This document shows, piece by piece, positions 6,652 to 13,337 of a DNA stretch of 26,045 nt (its first letter is position 1; each line of letters begins with the position of its first letter). The stretch spans positions 1 to 26,045 of the forward strand of contig CALJDR010000095.1 in NCBI GenBank assembly GCA_938023515.1, written 5' to 3'. The translations under genes and the position numbers were made by a program. The notes beneath the pieces are model-generated. The model made no database searches and was not told the origin of the DNA. It saw nothing but the letters and a program-made list of their open reading frames with translations. Origin of the DNA: an uncultured Flavobacteriales bacterium (GTDB lineage Bacteria > Bacteroidota > Bacteroidia > Flavobacteriales > UBA1820).

Positions 6652-8016
6652 TTAGTTATTAAATACCACCATGGCCGGGAACACGTAATCCTCGTAAGTT
6701 TTACGGGACTTCTCGGCGCCCGTCTTTCCGTCGAACACCACCAGTTTATTCTGGTTGTCGCCCCAGCTTACCCCCACAAAGGTAGCTACGATATCGTTGT
6801 TCGCCGGATTGACCCGGAAGCCTCCCCCGTAGAGAAAATCAGCCGCTCCTCCCTTGGCAAAAGGCTGCCCGAGGGACGAAAAGTCGCCGATCTTGTACTT
6901 GTAAATATCCCGGACTTCCACGGTGTAACCATTAACTATTGAACTGGCGAAATAGAGCGCATTTTCAGTAGCCGAAGCATCGAACATAGCCGGCTTCCAC
7001 GCCCACTGGTCGGTATAGACTTCCAATCCTGTCGGCAACGCCGTTTCAGTCACCGCCAGGGTACTGGGGTTGATGCAATAGAGTTTTGGTCCGTCCGAAG
7101 CCCATATATTGCCGTCTTTCGACTTTACAAAGCCGATGTGGGCCGGGCAAAGGGCGCTGCGCACGAGCGAAAAATCGCTCTTGGAATACACCAGCACACC
7201 GTCTTCCACATTAATGACAAAGATATAATCCCCAGCGGCAATAGCCCCTCCGCACTGGGCAGACATGCCGGTAGTGCCGGTGCCTTTGGACCCTTCGAGA
7301 TACTTCGTAGATTTGAACGTATTCAAGTCTACTATATAAGCCCCTTCACTGGTAGTATATACGCCAAAATTCTCGTTGATCCCGGCGAAAGAACGTCCGT
7401 CCGCCTCCGAACCCGATACGACAGCCATGAATTCTCCTTGGTCCTTAAAGCTGGCGGCAGACACCTTTACCAATGTACGGCCCTGTTTGGATACGAAATA
7501 GTAATTCCCGTTCCAATTCACGCCATATTCTGTCGTATTGCCCAACTCCTTGCCAGGATTAGCCGCCTGGTACACTTTCGGAGTCCGGGTATTGGCATCG
7601 GCAAAATAATCGACCGATCCCATAGTCTTGCCATAGGAGCCTTCGTTGAGGATAAAAAATCCGCCTTTATACAATACTACATTAACAGTAAACACTTCTG
7701 AATCGTATCCGGATTCATTGAGCACCGACAGTTGAATCGTATATGGGCCGACTGCCGTAGGAGTAAACGTATAAGCCTTTTCCGTACCCACCTGCTGGTT
7801 GTCCACCGTCCAACGATAAGCCGCATCTTCTTCCGGGGTGGTCATATTTACGGTAAAGGTCATGCTTTCCCCTACCTTCATTTCCATGCCGTCTTCGGCA
7901 TTTTCTATGCTGCCTATCACCGGCGCATCGGGAACTCCTGTTTTATCTTTCGAACAGGAAGAGAATCCTACGGCCAGAAAAGCCGCAAGCAATGTGAACA
8001 AGAAAAATCTTTTCAT
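6652..8016 (-). CDS. DUF5074/YncE-like beta-propeller surface lipoprotein (BtuG-like fold)
   Basis: This 454-residue lipoprotein has a signal sequence with lipobox GFSSC (Cys21) and a small Ser/Lys/Asp linker. Residues 30-110 form an immunoglobulin/PKD-like domain (GESMTFTVNMTTPEEDAAYRW to YTIQLSVLN). From about 115 to the end lies a beta-propeller opening with FILNEGSYGKTMGSVDYF, the hallmark start of DUF5074 proteins. Members of this fold include BtuG, the B12-binding surface lipoprotein of Bacteroides, and other uptake-associated surface proteins. No TonB-dependent receptor is adjacent and the short leader leaves no room for a cobalamin riboswitch, so cobalamin binding is only one possibility. 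The gene appears monocistronic, between its own -7 box and a strong palindromic terminator. Confidence 0.78.
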   Translation of the reverse strand: MKRFFLFTLLAAFLAVGFSSCSKDKTGVPDAPVIGSIENAEDGMEMKVGESMTFTVNMTTPEEDAAYRWTVDNQQVGTEKAYTFTPTAVGPYTIQLSVLNESGYDSEVFTVNVVLYKGGFFILNEGSYGKTMGSVDYFADANTRTPKVYQAANPGKELGNTTEYGVNWNGNYYFVSKQGRTLVKVSAASFKDQGEFMAVVSGSEADGRSFAGINENFGVYTTSEGAYIVDLNTFKSTKYLEGSKGTGTTGMSAQCGGAIAAGDYIFVINVEDGVLVYSKSDFSLVRSALCPAHIGFVKSKDGNIWASDGPKLYCINPSTLAVTETALPTGLEVYTDQWAWKPAMFDASATENALYFASSIVNGYTVEVRDIYKYKIGDFSSLGQPFAKGGAADFLYGGGFRVNPANNDIVATFVGVSWGDNQNKLVVFDGKTGAEKSRKTYEDYVFPAMVVFNN

Positions 8017-8051
8017 TATTATGTATTTACTTGATTATTTTTCCCAGACTG

Positions 8052-8059
8052 CAAAGGTA
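8052..8059 (-). promoter_or_regulatory. -7 element for the beta-propeller lipoprotein
   Basis: On the minus strand TACCTTTG matches TAnnTTTG, 35 nt before the ATG at 8016. I see no convincing -33 element. The leader would be only about 30 nt. Confidence 0.5.
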
Positions 8060-8092
8060 TTCATTTTCGCCGTACATCCGTCACCTAAAATC

Positions 8093-8107
8093 ACAACGTA
8101 AAGTTGT
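8093..8107. promoter_or_regulatory. 15-bp dyad upstream of the aminotransferase promoter
   Basis: ACAAC and GTTGT are exact inverted copies around GTAAA. The dyad lies 7 nt upstream of the -7 box at 8115, where a repressor would clash with RNA polymerase. That it is an operator is inferred from position only. Confidence 0.3.
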
Positions 8108-8114
8108 TTTTGCG

Positions 8115-8122
8115 TAACTTTG
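8115..8122 (+). promoter_or_regulatory. -7 element for the aminotransferase
   Basis: TAACTTTG matches TAnnTTTG and lies 21 nt before the ATG at 8144, leaving a leader of about 15 nt. No clear -33 element is seen. The promoter is divergent from the one at 8052-8059. Confidence 0.55.
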
Positions 8123-8143
8123 CTATTCGAAAAGAACACAGAA

Positions 8144-9343
8144 ATGGACAGACTGGAACAGTTCAAGCGCTATCAGGCGCAAACCACGCCCTATCCTTTA
8201 GGGCTCGATATCGACCGGGCGGAAGGGTGCTGGATATACGACAAATCCGGCAAAAAATACCTCGACCTGGAAGCCGGCGTTTCGGCCAATGTAATCGGTC
8301 ATTCCCATCCGAGGGTGATTAAGGCCATCAAAGAACAGTTGGATCGTTATATGCACGTAATGGTCTACGGGGAATTCATACAGGATGCCCCGCTGGAATA
8401 CGCCCGGATGCTCACCGGATTGCTGGAACCGGAATTGAACTGCCTGTATATGGTGAATTCCGGCACGGAAGCCATCGAAGCGAGTATCAAACTGGCCAAA
8501 CGCGTGACGGGCCGCACCGAAATGATAGGCGCCAAATGGGCCTACCACGGTAATACCCAGGGATCGCTCAGTATGCTCGGTGTGGAAGAACAAAAACGCG
8601 CGTTCCGGCCTCTGATCCCGGATGTCCGCTTCCTGGAGTTCAACAATTTCGACGACATCCAGATGATCACCGAGCGTACAGCGGGTGTCCTGCTGGAATC
8701 CATCCAGGGAGGAGCAGGTTTCGTGCTGCCGAAAGACGGATGGCTCAAAGCGGTTCGCGAGCGTTGTACCAAAGTAGGCGCACAATTGATCATCGACGAA
8801 ATACAACCGGGATTCGGACGTTGCGGAAAACTGTTCGGCTACCAGAATTTCGGGATCGTACCGGATATCCTGGCCATTGGGAAAGCGATGGGCGGAGGGC
8901 TGCCGGTGGGAGGGTTCATCTCTTCACTGGAAAAGATGCAGATGCTGCTCGATCATCCGAAAATGGGGCACGTAACGACTTTCGGCGGTAATCCAGTCAT
9001 CGCCGCTTCCTGTCTGGAAACCCTGCGTATCCTCACGGATGGCGATATTATCCCGCAAACGCTCGAAAAAGAGAAAATATTCCGAGCTCACCTCGTTCAT
9101 CCTGCCATCCGGGAAATCCGGGGCATGGGACTGATGCTCGCCCCAATGTTCGAAAGCGAAGAAACTGCCCCAAAACTGGTTTCACATCTGCTGGACAAAG
9201 GCGTGATCGGTTTCCTGCTATTATACGAACACCGGGCTCTACGGCTCTCCCCTCCCCTGACCATATCCGAAAAGGAAATCGTGTATGGCTGCGAAAAAAT
9301 CCGGGAAGCCCTTGACGAAATGAAATCGGCTGGGGAACTTTAA
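8144..9343 (+). CDS. Class-III pyridoxal-phosphate aminotransferase (acetylornithine/ornithine aminotransferase-like)
   Basis: This 399-residue cytosolic PLP enzyme belongs to aminotransferase class III, whose members use acetylornithine, ornithine, 4-aminobutyrate, putrescine and similar amines. The PLP-phosphate loop is NSGTEA (105-110). Asp218 in LIIDEIQPGFGR contacts the pyridine nitrogen, and the Schiff-base lysine is Lys247 in AIGKAMGGGLPVGG. The substrate-side motif reads LESIQGGAGF, where ArgD-type enzymes usually have an ETIQGEGG-like stretch. That argues against simply calling it argD. The frame is open from a TTG at 8120, but that overlaps the -7 box, so the ATG at 8144 (MDRLEQF) is used. 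No arginine, polyamine or lysine genes are adjacent, so the substrate is undecided. Confidence 0.9.
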   Translation: MDRLEQFKRYQAQTTPYPLGLDIDRAEGCWIYDKSGKKYLDLEAGVSANVIGHSHPRVIKAIKEQLDRYMHVMVYGEFIQDAPLEYARMLTGLLEPELNCLYMVNSGTEAIEASIKLAKRVTGRTEMIGAKWAYHGNTQGSLSMLGVEEQKRAFRPLIPDVRFLEFNNFDDIQMITERTAGVLLESIQGGAGFVLPKDGWLKAVRERCTKVGAQLIIDEIQPGFGRCGKLFGYQNFGIVPDILAIGKAMGGGLPVGGFISSLEKMQMLLDHPKMGHVTTFGGNPVIAASCLETLRILTDGDIIPQTLEKEKIFRAHLVHPAIREIRGMGLMLAPMFESEETAPKLVSHLLDKGVIGFLLLYEHRALRLSPPLTISEKEIVYGCEKIREALDEMKSAGEL

Positions 9344-9582
9344 GTTAATAAAAACTTAAATTGGGAGTTTTCTTAAGATACATTTGGTATAAAAACCACA
9401 ATAAAAACACCATTTAAGCCATATATACAAAATTATCCCCCCATTTAGAAAAAAATACATGTTTAACATTCATGTAACAAAATATATTTTATATATTTGT
9501 CGGGTCAAATGAAAGGGGTATACATTGACGAAATGTAGATCAAAATATCAGATATTATAAACAATTTTAAGTCATTAAAAAA
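9344..9582 (+). promoter_or_regulatory. AT-rich intergenic region with the promoter and leader of the small lipoprotein
   Basis: This is the longest gene-free stretch (239 nt) and is far richer in A+T than its surroundings. TTTAAGTT/AACTTAAA (9339-9346 with 9353-9360) could form a weak terminator for the aminotransferase. A dyad TACATG/CATGTA (9456-9461, 9471-9476) lies just upstream of the promoter. A 13-bp perfect dyad, AATATC-A-GATATT (9544-9556), lies in the 5' leader. No ORF of note is present. Confidence 0.5.
9492..9499 (+). promoter_or_regulatory. -7 element for the small acidic lipoprotein
   Basis: TATATTTG matches TAnnTTTG in a strongly A+T-rich setting. The predicted start near 9506 gives a leader of about 77 nt, long for this window. 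Confidence 0.55.
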
Positions 9583-9768
9583 ATGAAAAAAGTAGTAGTT
9601 CTTATGTCGTTTGCAGTAGTTGCTCTGTTTGCTGCTTGCAAATCTTCCGAAGCACAGGCTCCTGTTGAAGCAGAAGCTACGGTTGAAGAAGCTGTCGTTG
9701 TTGACACGGTAGCTGCTGATTCTACTGTTGCTGACACGGTTGCAGCGGCTGAAGTAGTTGCTGAATAA
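9583..9768 (+). CDS. Small acidic Ala/Val/Glu-rich lipoprotein
   Basis: This 61-residue protein has signal sequence MKKVVVLMSFAVVALFAAC, with lipobox FAAC and Cys19 as the lipidation site. The mature part of about 42 residues is almost entirely Ala, Val, Glu, Thr and Asp, with a loose repeat (VVVDTVAADSTVADTVAAAE). After Lys20 it has no basic residue, no aromatic residue and no further Cys. I recognise no domain, and a structural envelope lipoprotein is only a guess. Codon use differs from all neighbours: none of its 16 alanines uses GCC and most use GCT, a pattern often seen in very highly expressed genes. It has its own promoter, a 77-nt leader and a strong terminator, so it is a free-standing unit. 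Confidence 0.8.
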   Translation: MKKVVVLMSFAVVALFAACKSSEAQAPVEAEATVEEAVVVDTVAADSTVADTVAAAEVVAE

Positions 9769-9778
9769 GAAAGGAAAC

Positions 9779-9793
9779 AGGACTTAGCGTCCT
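9779..9793 (+). repeat. Small hairpin ahead of the terminator
   Basis: AGGAC and GTCCT pair around TTAGC in the 3' untranslated region of the small lipoprotein gene, directly ahead of the terminator stem. It may protect the 3' end of the mRNA. It is short and could be chance. Confidence 0.3.
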
Positions 9794-9795
9794 TG

Positions 9796-9831
9796 AAAAT
9801 ATTGTCGGTCGAAAGCCGGCAATATTTTTTT
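9796..9831 (+). terminator. Intrinsic terminator of the small lipoprotein gene
   Basis: AAATATTGTCGG pairs with CCGGCAATATTT (one G-T wobble) around TCGAAAG and runs into a T tract. It separates the lipoprotein from the CDF transporter. Confidence 0.85.
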
Positions 9832-9886
9832 GTATCTATCCGAATTTTTGCGAATTTTATCTTTTGGAACCCTCCCTCAATATCCC

Positions 9887-10831
9887 ATGAAAATAGCTGG
9901 AGAAAACACCCGCGAACGCGAAATATACAAGATTACCCTTATAGGCAGTGTCGTGAATTTCCTATTGCTGGTATTCAAGTTCGCAGCCGGCGTACTGGGG
10001 CATAGTGCGGCCATGATCGCTGACGCCGTACACTCCCTGTCCGACTTCGTGACGGACATTATCGTGCTGGTATTCGTCCGCCTGTCGAACAAACCCAAGG
10101 ATAAAGACCACGACTATGGCCACGGGAAATACGAAACATTGGCAACGGCTTGTATCGGTGGCATCCTTTTTCTGGTGGGGCTGGGCATTCTGTATAAAGG
10201 CATAGTTTCGATCCTCGCCTTTGCCGAAGGAAAACCGCTCGAAAGCCCAGGCTCCGTAGCGCTCGTAGCGGCTTTAGTCTCGATCGTGATCAAAGAAGCC
10301 CTTTACCGCTATACCGTGATCAAAGGCCGGGGACTGAATTCGCAGGCAGTAATGGCCAACGCCTGGCACCACCGCAGCGATGCGCTGTCCTCCATCGGCA
10401 CGGCACTCGGTATCGGAGGGGCCGTCCTTCTGGGCAAGAACTGGGCGGTACTTGATCCTATTGCAGCCGTAGTGGTGAGTTTCTTCATTCTGAAAGTAGC
10501 CGTCAAGCTGTTTATTCCCTGCATGGAGGAATTGCTGGAGAAATCACTGCCCGAAGAAACCGAAAAAGAGATAGAAGACCTCGTACGATCCTTCAACGGG
10601 GTATCCGATCCCCATAACCTACGTACCCGGAAAATAGGGAACTACTTCGCCATCGAGATACATGTGCGGATGAATGGAAAACTAACCCTCTCCCAAACCC
10701 ACCGGATAGCTACCGACATCGAAAATGCATTGAAACAGCGCTATGGGAAAGGAACCTTCGTAGGTATCCATGTGGAACCCGAAAAGCCCGGAGGTACGGA
10801 TGCATGTAATTGCGGCCAAACAAATAAATAA
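9887..10831 (+). CDS. Cation diffusion facilitator (CDF) metal exporter
   Basis: This 314-residue inner-membrane transporter of the CDF family exports Zn, Mn, Fe, Co or Cd in exchange for protons. About six membrane helices are visible. The first metal site comes from helix 2, His49 and Asp53 in ADAVHSLSDFVTD, and helix 5, His161 and Asp165 in AWHHRSDALSS. The connecting motif DHDYGHGKYETLA (74-86) is typical. The C-terminal cytoplasmic domain (about 215-300) ends with IHVEPEK. The last residues carry a Cys-x-Cys (307, 309). The frame is open from a TTG at 9830, but that overlaps the previous terminator, so the ATG at 9887 is chosen. The metal specificity is not evident. It is convergent with the phosphoesterase gene. 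Confidence 0.93.
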   Translation: MKIAGENTREREIYKITLIGSVVNFLLLVFKFAAGVLGHSAAMIADAVHSLSDFVTDIIVLVFVRLSNKPKDKDHDYGHGKYETLATACIGGILFLVGLGILYKGIVSILAFAEGKPLESPGSVALVAALVSIVIKEALYRYTVIKGRGLNSQAVMANAWHHRSDALSSIGTALGIGGAVLLGKNWAVLDPIAAVVVSFFILKVAVKLFIPCMEELLEKSLPEETEKEIEDLVRSFNGVSDPHNLRTRKIGNYFAIEIHVRMNGKLTLSQTHRIATDIENALKQRYGKGTFVGIHVEPEKPGGTDACNCGQTNK

Positions 10832-10837
10832 ATATTC

Positions 10838-10885
10838 CCCAAACAAAAAGTCCCGCTCCTTTCGGAGCGGGACTTTTTGTTTGGG
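10838..10885. terminator. Bidirectional terminator, 22-bp perfect stem
   Basis: Arms 10838-10859 and 10864-10885 pair without mismatch around TTTC, with core AGTCCCGCTCC. A and T runs on both sides let it serve the CDF gene (+) and the phosphoesterase gene (-). Confidence 0.9.
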
Positions 10886-10894
10886 ATTGCCGCA

Positions 10895-13333
10895 CTATAA
10901 AGCAAAAGCGCTCACATTGCCGGCAAAATCCGCAATGTAAACCACCCCGTCGGCATAGGCCGGCGTAGTGAGGATCGGAGTGGCAAAATCGTACGACCAC
11001 CGCACTTTCCCGTCCTTCAGACTCGCCAGACGCAGGAATCCGTCGGAAGCTCCGAAAAGAAACGCATCTTTACCCACCTGCACGGCGGAAGCATCGACCG
11101 TACGGGCTTCGTGCCAGGAATACGGGCCGGTATAGAATACGGCCGGGCCCGTTTCGCACTGCCAGCGCAGGTCGAAATTCTCTTTGTCGAAAGCCATCAG
11201 ACCGTCCTGGTATGTGCCGATGATGAACAGACTATCGGTGATGAGCGGACTCGAGGCGCCGTCGAATACCTTCCCGATATGGCGCACATGCTGGTATTCG
11301 CCTTTGGCATTGAATTCATACAATTTCTTGTACGAGGCCAGATACAGTTTCCCGTCGTATACCGATACTGCACCGTCGCGGTAGCGCATATCCGGGCCGG
11401 AAAGTTTCCAGAGGATTTTGCCGGTCTTGATATCCGAGCCGTACAGTCCGTCCCACTGGGCGGAACTGATCAGCACGTTGCCTGCCAGGGTCAGCGTGAC
11501 AGCCGTCGCGCAAGCCTGGGGATAACCTTCGTTCTTCCAGAGAATCTCCCCGTTGGCCCCATTGATCGCGGAAAGCCCATGCCCTTCGCCTGCGTACAGG
11601 GTATCCCCGCGGACAACAAGACCTGCATCCACACAAGGCAGGAAGGCTACGTCCAGTTTCTTTTTCCAAGCCAGCGCTCCGGTAGCGGCGTCGAGGGCAT
11701 AAACCGTTCCTTCGCAGTCGCAGGCGAATACTTTACCGGAAGAATACACGATGGTATTTTTCACACTGTTAGCCGTAGGGTAACTCCACACCTTAGCACC
11801 TGTCGAAGCGTCGAAAGCCACAACCAGCGAACGTCCGGCCAGGTTGTTGTCCATCGTGGCCGTAAATACTTTTCCTTCGGCTACGATGGGGGAAGCCATG
11901 AATACGTTCCCTCCGGCGTTGGCCGTCCAAAGCAATTTGAGGGATTTGACATCTTTATTTGTTTCGATCGCTTCGTTGTGCATTTCGTTCCCACGGAACT
12001 GTGCCCACTGCCCCTCTGCCTTCACGGTGGGCAGAGTGCCCAATGCAAAGCGGCGTTCCACGGTCTTTGTAGTGCCGTCCGAGCAAACGGCGGTGGCTTT
12101 CAGGGTCAGGCTGTCGCCGGAAGCAGCTTTCGGGGCCTTGACCGGCAGGCTGTAATTCCAGTCGGTATTTTTTTTCAGCGTTCCTTTGGAAAGCGTTTTC
12201 TTGCCGTCGGTGATCACATAGGAGACGCTCTTCACCTGCGCGGTCGTGTTGTACGCATTGACCGAAACATTGAGCAGGCCGGAAGAAGCGGCCGTATTCC
12301 CGGGGCTGACGATAGCCATATCCATCTCCGAATAGGTATAGACGTTCTCCGTCGTTACATTGCCTTTCTTATCGACCGTCACCACCCGGAAGGCCGTAGG
12401 AGCGTGGTCGACACCGCCCTGATTGGAGGGGGAGGTAAGGATATAGCGGATTTTCCCGTCGATAAGCATCTGGTGATTGATGTGCAAATGCCCCATCACT
12501 TCGGCAATGATATTATGCTCCTTGAAATTGAGATTGCCTTCCTTCGATTTGAATGTGAGCTCATCGTGATGCAGTGTGGCGTCATAATGGGTGAACACGA
12601 TCACTTTTTTGGCGGGATCGGTAGCCGCCAGATCGTTCTTGAGCCAGCGGTAGGTCTGTTCGGCGGTATACGAAGGTTTCCCGTCGCCAATGTACATCGG
12701 CAGGACGATGAAATGGACGTCGTTCACTTCAAAACTATACCATACGGGGCCTAAATACTGTTCGTAAATGTACTCGGCTTTCGGCACGCGTTTCATCAGG
12801 TCGTGGTTGCCCATCGTATAGTACATCGGTACGCCCATCGTGGCCGTATTGACGGCCTCGCTGTTGAAACGGATACCGGGTTCGTAGCAGATGTCCCCGG
12901 TATGGATGATGAAATCCACATTTTCGTTTTTGGAATATCCGCGGATAGCGTCGATCCATTTCCAACCATCGGTCGTTTCATTGTCGGCGATCTGTACAAA
13001 ACGAACTGTCTCGCCCGTCTTGCGCGGGATCATCGCAAAATCATAGGAAGCGGCACCCCCGGCTTTGATCCAAGGCTTTACGGCATAGTATCCCGAAGGT
13101 ACAGTGACAAACACGAAACGCATATCATCATAGCCCGGCAGGGAGAACGTACCGTCTTTGGAGGTCTCCACGACGTTGATCCCGTCGGAAACCCGGACCC
13201 CGGCAAGGGGTTTGTCCCCGGTGTCGAACGTACCGTTGCCGTTGGCGTCCTGATACACGCGGCCGGTGTACGGCTGGGCTGATGCGGCCAGCCCCAGTAG
13301 GGCGAAGGCGCAGATGAAAAGGTGTTTGAACAT
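10895..13333 (-). CDS. Secreted metallophosphoesterase fused to a PQQ-type beta-propeller
   Basis: This 812-residue exported protein has signal peptide MFKHLFICAFALLGLAASAQ and then a beta-sandwich N-terminal domain (22-100) with a DANGNGTFDTGD loop like SdrD/Cna-B or metallophosphatase N-terminal domains. A calcineurin-like phosphoesterase domain spans 110-330, with Asp117, GD (146-147), GNHD (175-178), His249 in FTHYD and GHLH (281-284). The usual first motif DxH reads D-N-E, so one metal ligand is changed. A C-terminal sandwich (about 335-430) follows, then a propeller (440-812) with seven AxDxxTGxxxW-like blade motifs, such as AFDASTGAKVW and ALDAATGALAW. An earlier ATG at 13357 overlaps the upstream stop. 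The ATG at 13333 begins the signal peptide 4 nt after that stop. It is co-transcribed with the SGNH gene. The substrate is unknown. Confidence 0.88.
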   Translation of the reverse strand: MFKHLFICAFALLGLAASAQPYTGRVYQDANGNGTFDTGDKPLAGVRVSDGINVVETSKDGTFSLPGYDDMRFVFVTVPSGYYAVKPWIKAGGAASYDFAMIPRKTGETVRFVQIADNETTDGWKWIDAIRGYSKNENVDFIIHTGDICYEPGIRFNSEAVNTATMGVPMYYTMGNHDLMKRVPKAEYIYEQYLGPVWYSFEVNDVHFIVLPMYIGDGKPSYTAEQTYRWLKNDLAATDPAKKVIVFTHYDATLHHDELTFKSKEGNLNFKEHNIIAEVMGHLHINHQMLIDGKIRYILTSPSNQGGVDHAPTAFRVVTVDKKGNVTTENVYTYSEMDMAIVSPGNTAASSGLLNVSVNAYNTTAQVKSVSYVITDGKKTLSKGTLKKNTDWNYSLPVKAPKAASGDSLTLKATAVCSDGTTKTVERRFALGTLPTVKAEGQWAQFRGNEMHNEAIETNKDVKSLKLLWTANAGGNVFMASPIVAEGKVFTATMDNNLAGRSLVVAFDASTGAKVWSYPTANSVKNTIVYSSGKVFACDCEGTVYALDAATGALAWKKKLDVAFLPCVDAGLVVRGDTLYAGEGHGLSAINGANGEILWKNEGYPQACATAVTLTLAGNVLISSAQWDGLYGSDIKTGKILWKLSGPDMRYRDGAVSVYDGKLYLASYKKLYEFNAKGEYQHVRHIGKVFDGASSPLITDSLFIIGTYQDGLMAFDKENFDLRWQCETGPAVFYTGPYSWHEARTVDASAVQVGKDAFLFGASDGFLRLASLKDGKVRWSYDFATPILTTPAYADGVVYIADFAGNVSAFAL

Positions 13334-13337
13334 GGTG

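Noticed and set aside
8017..8143. Possible cobalamin riboswitch before the BtuG-like gene
   Set aside because: The space between the -7 box and the ATG is about 35 nt, far too short, and I see no B12-box-like sequence.
11111..12754. A 547-codon open frame on the + strand inside the phosphoesterase-propeller gene
   Set aside because: It is antisense to a gene with clear signal peptide, catalytic motifs and blade repeats; no domain was recognised in the antisense product.
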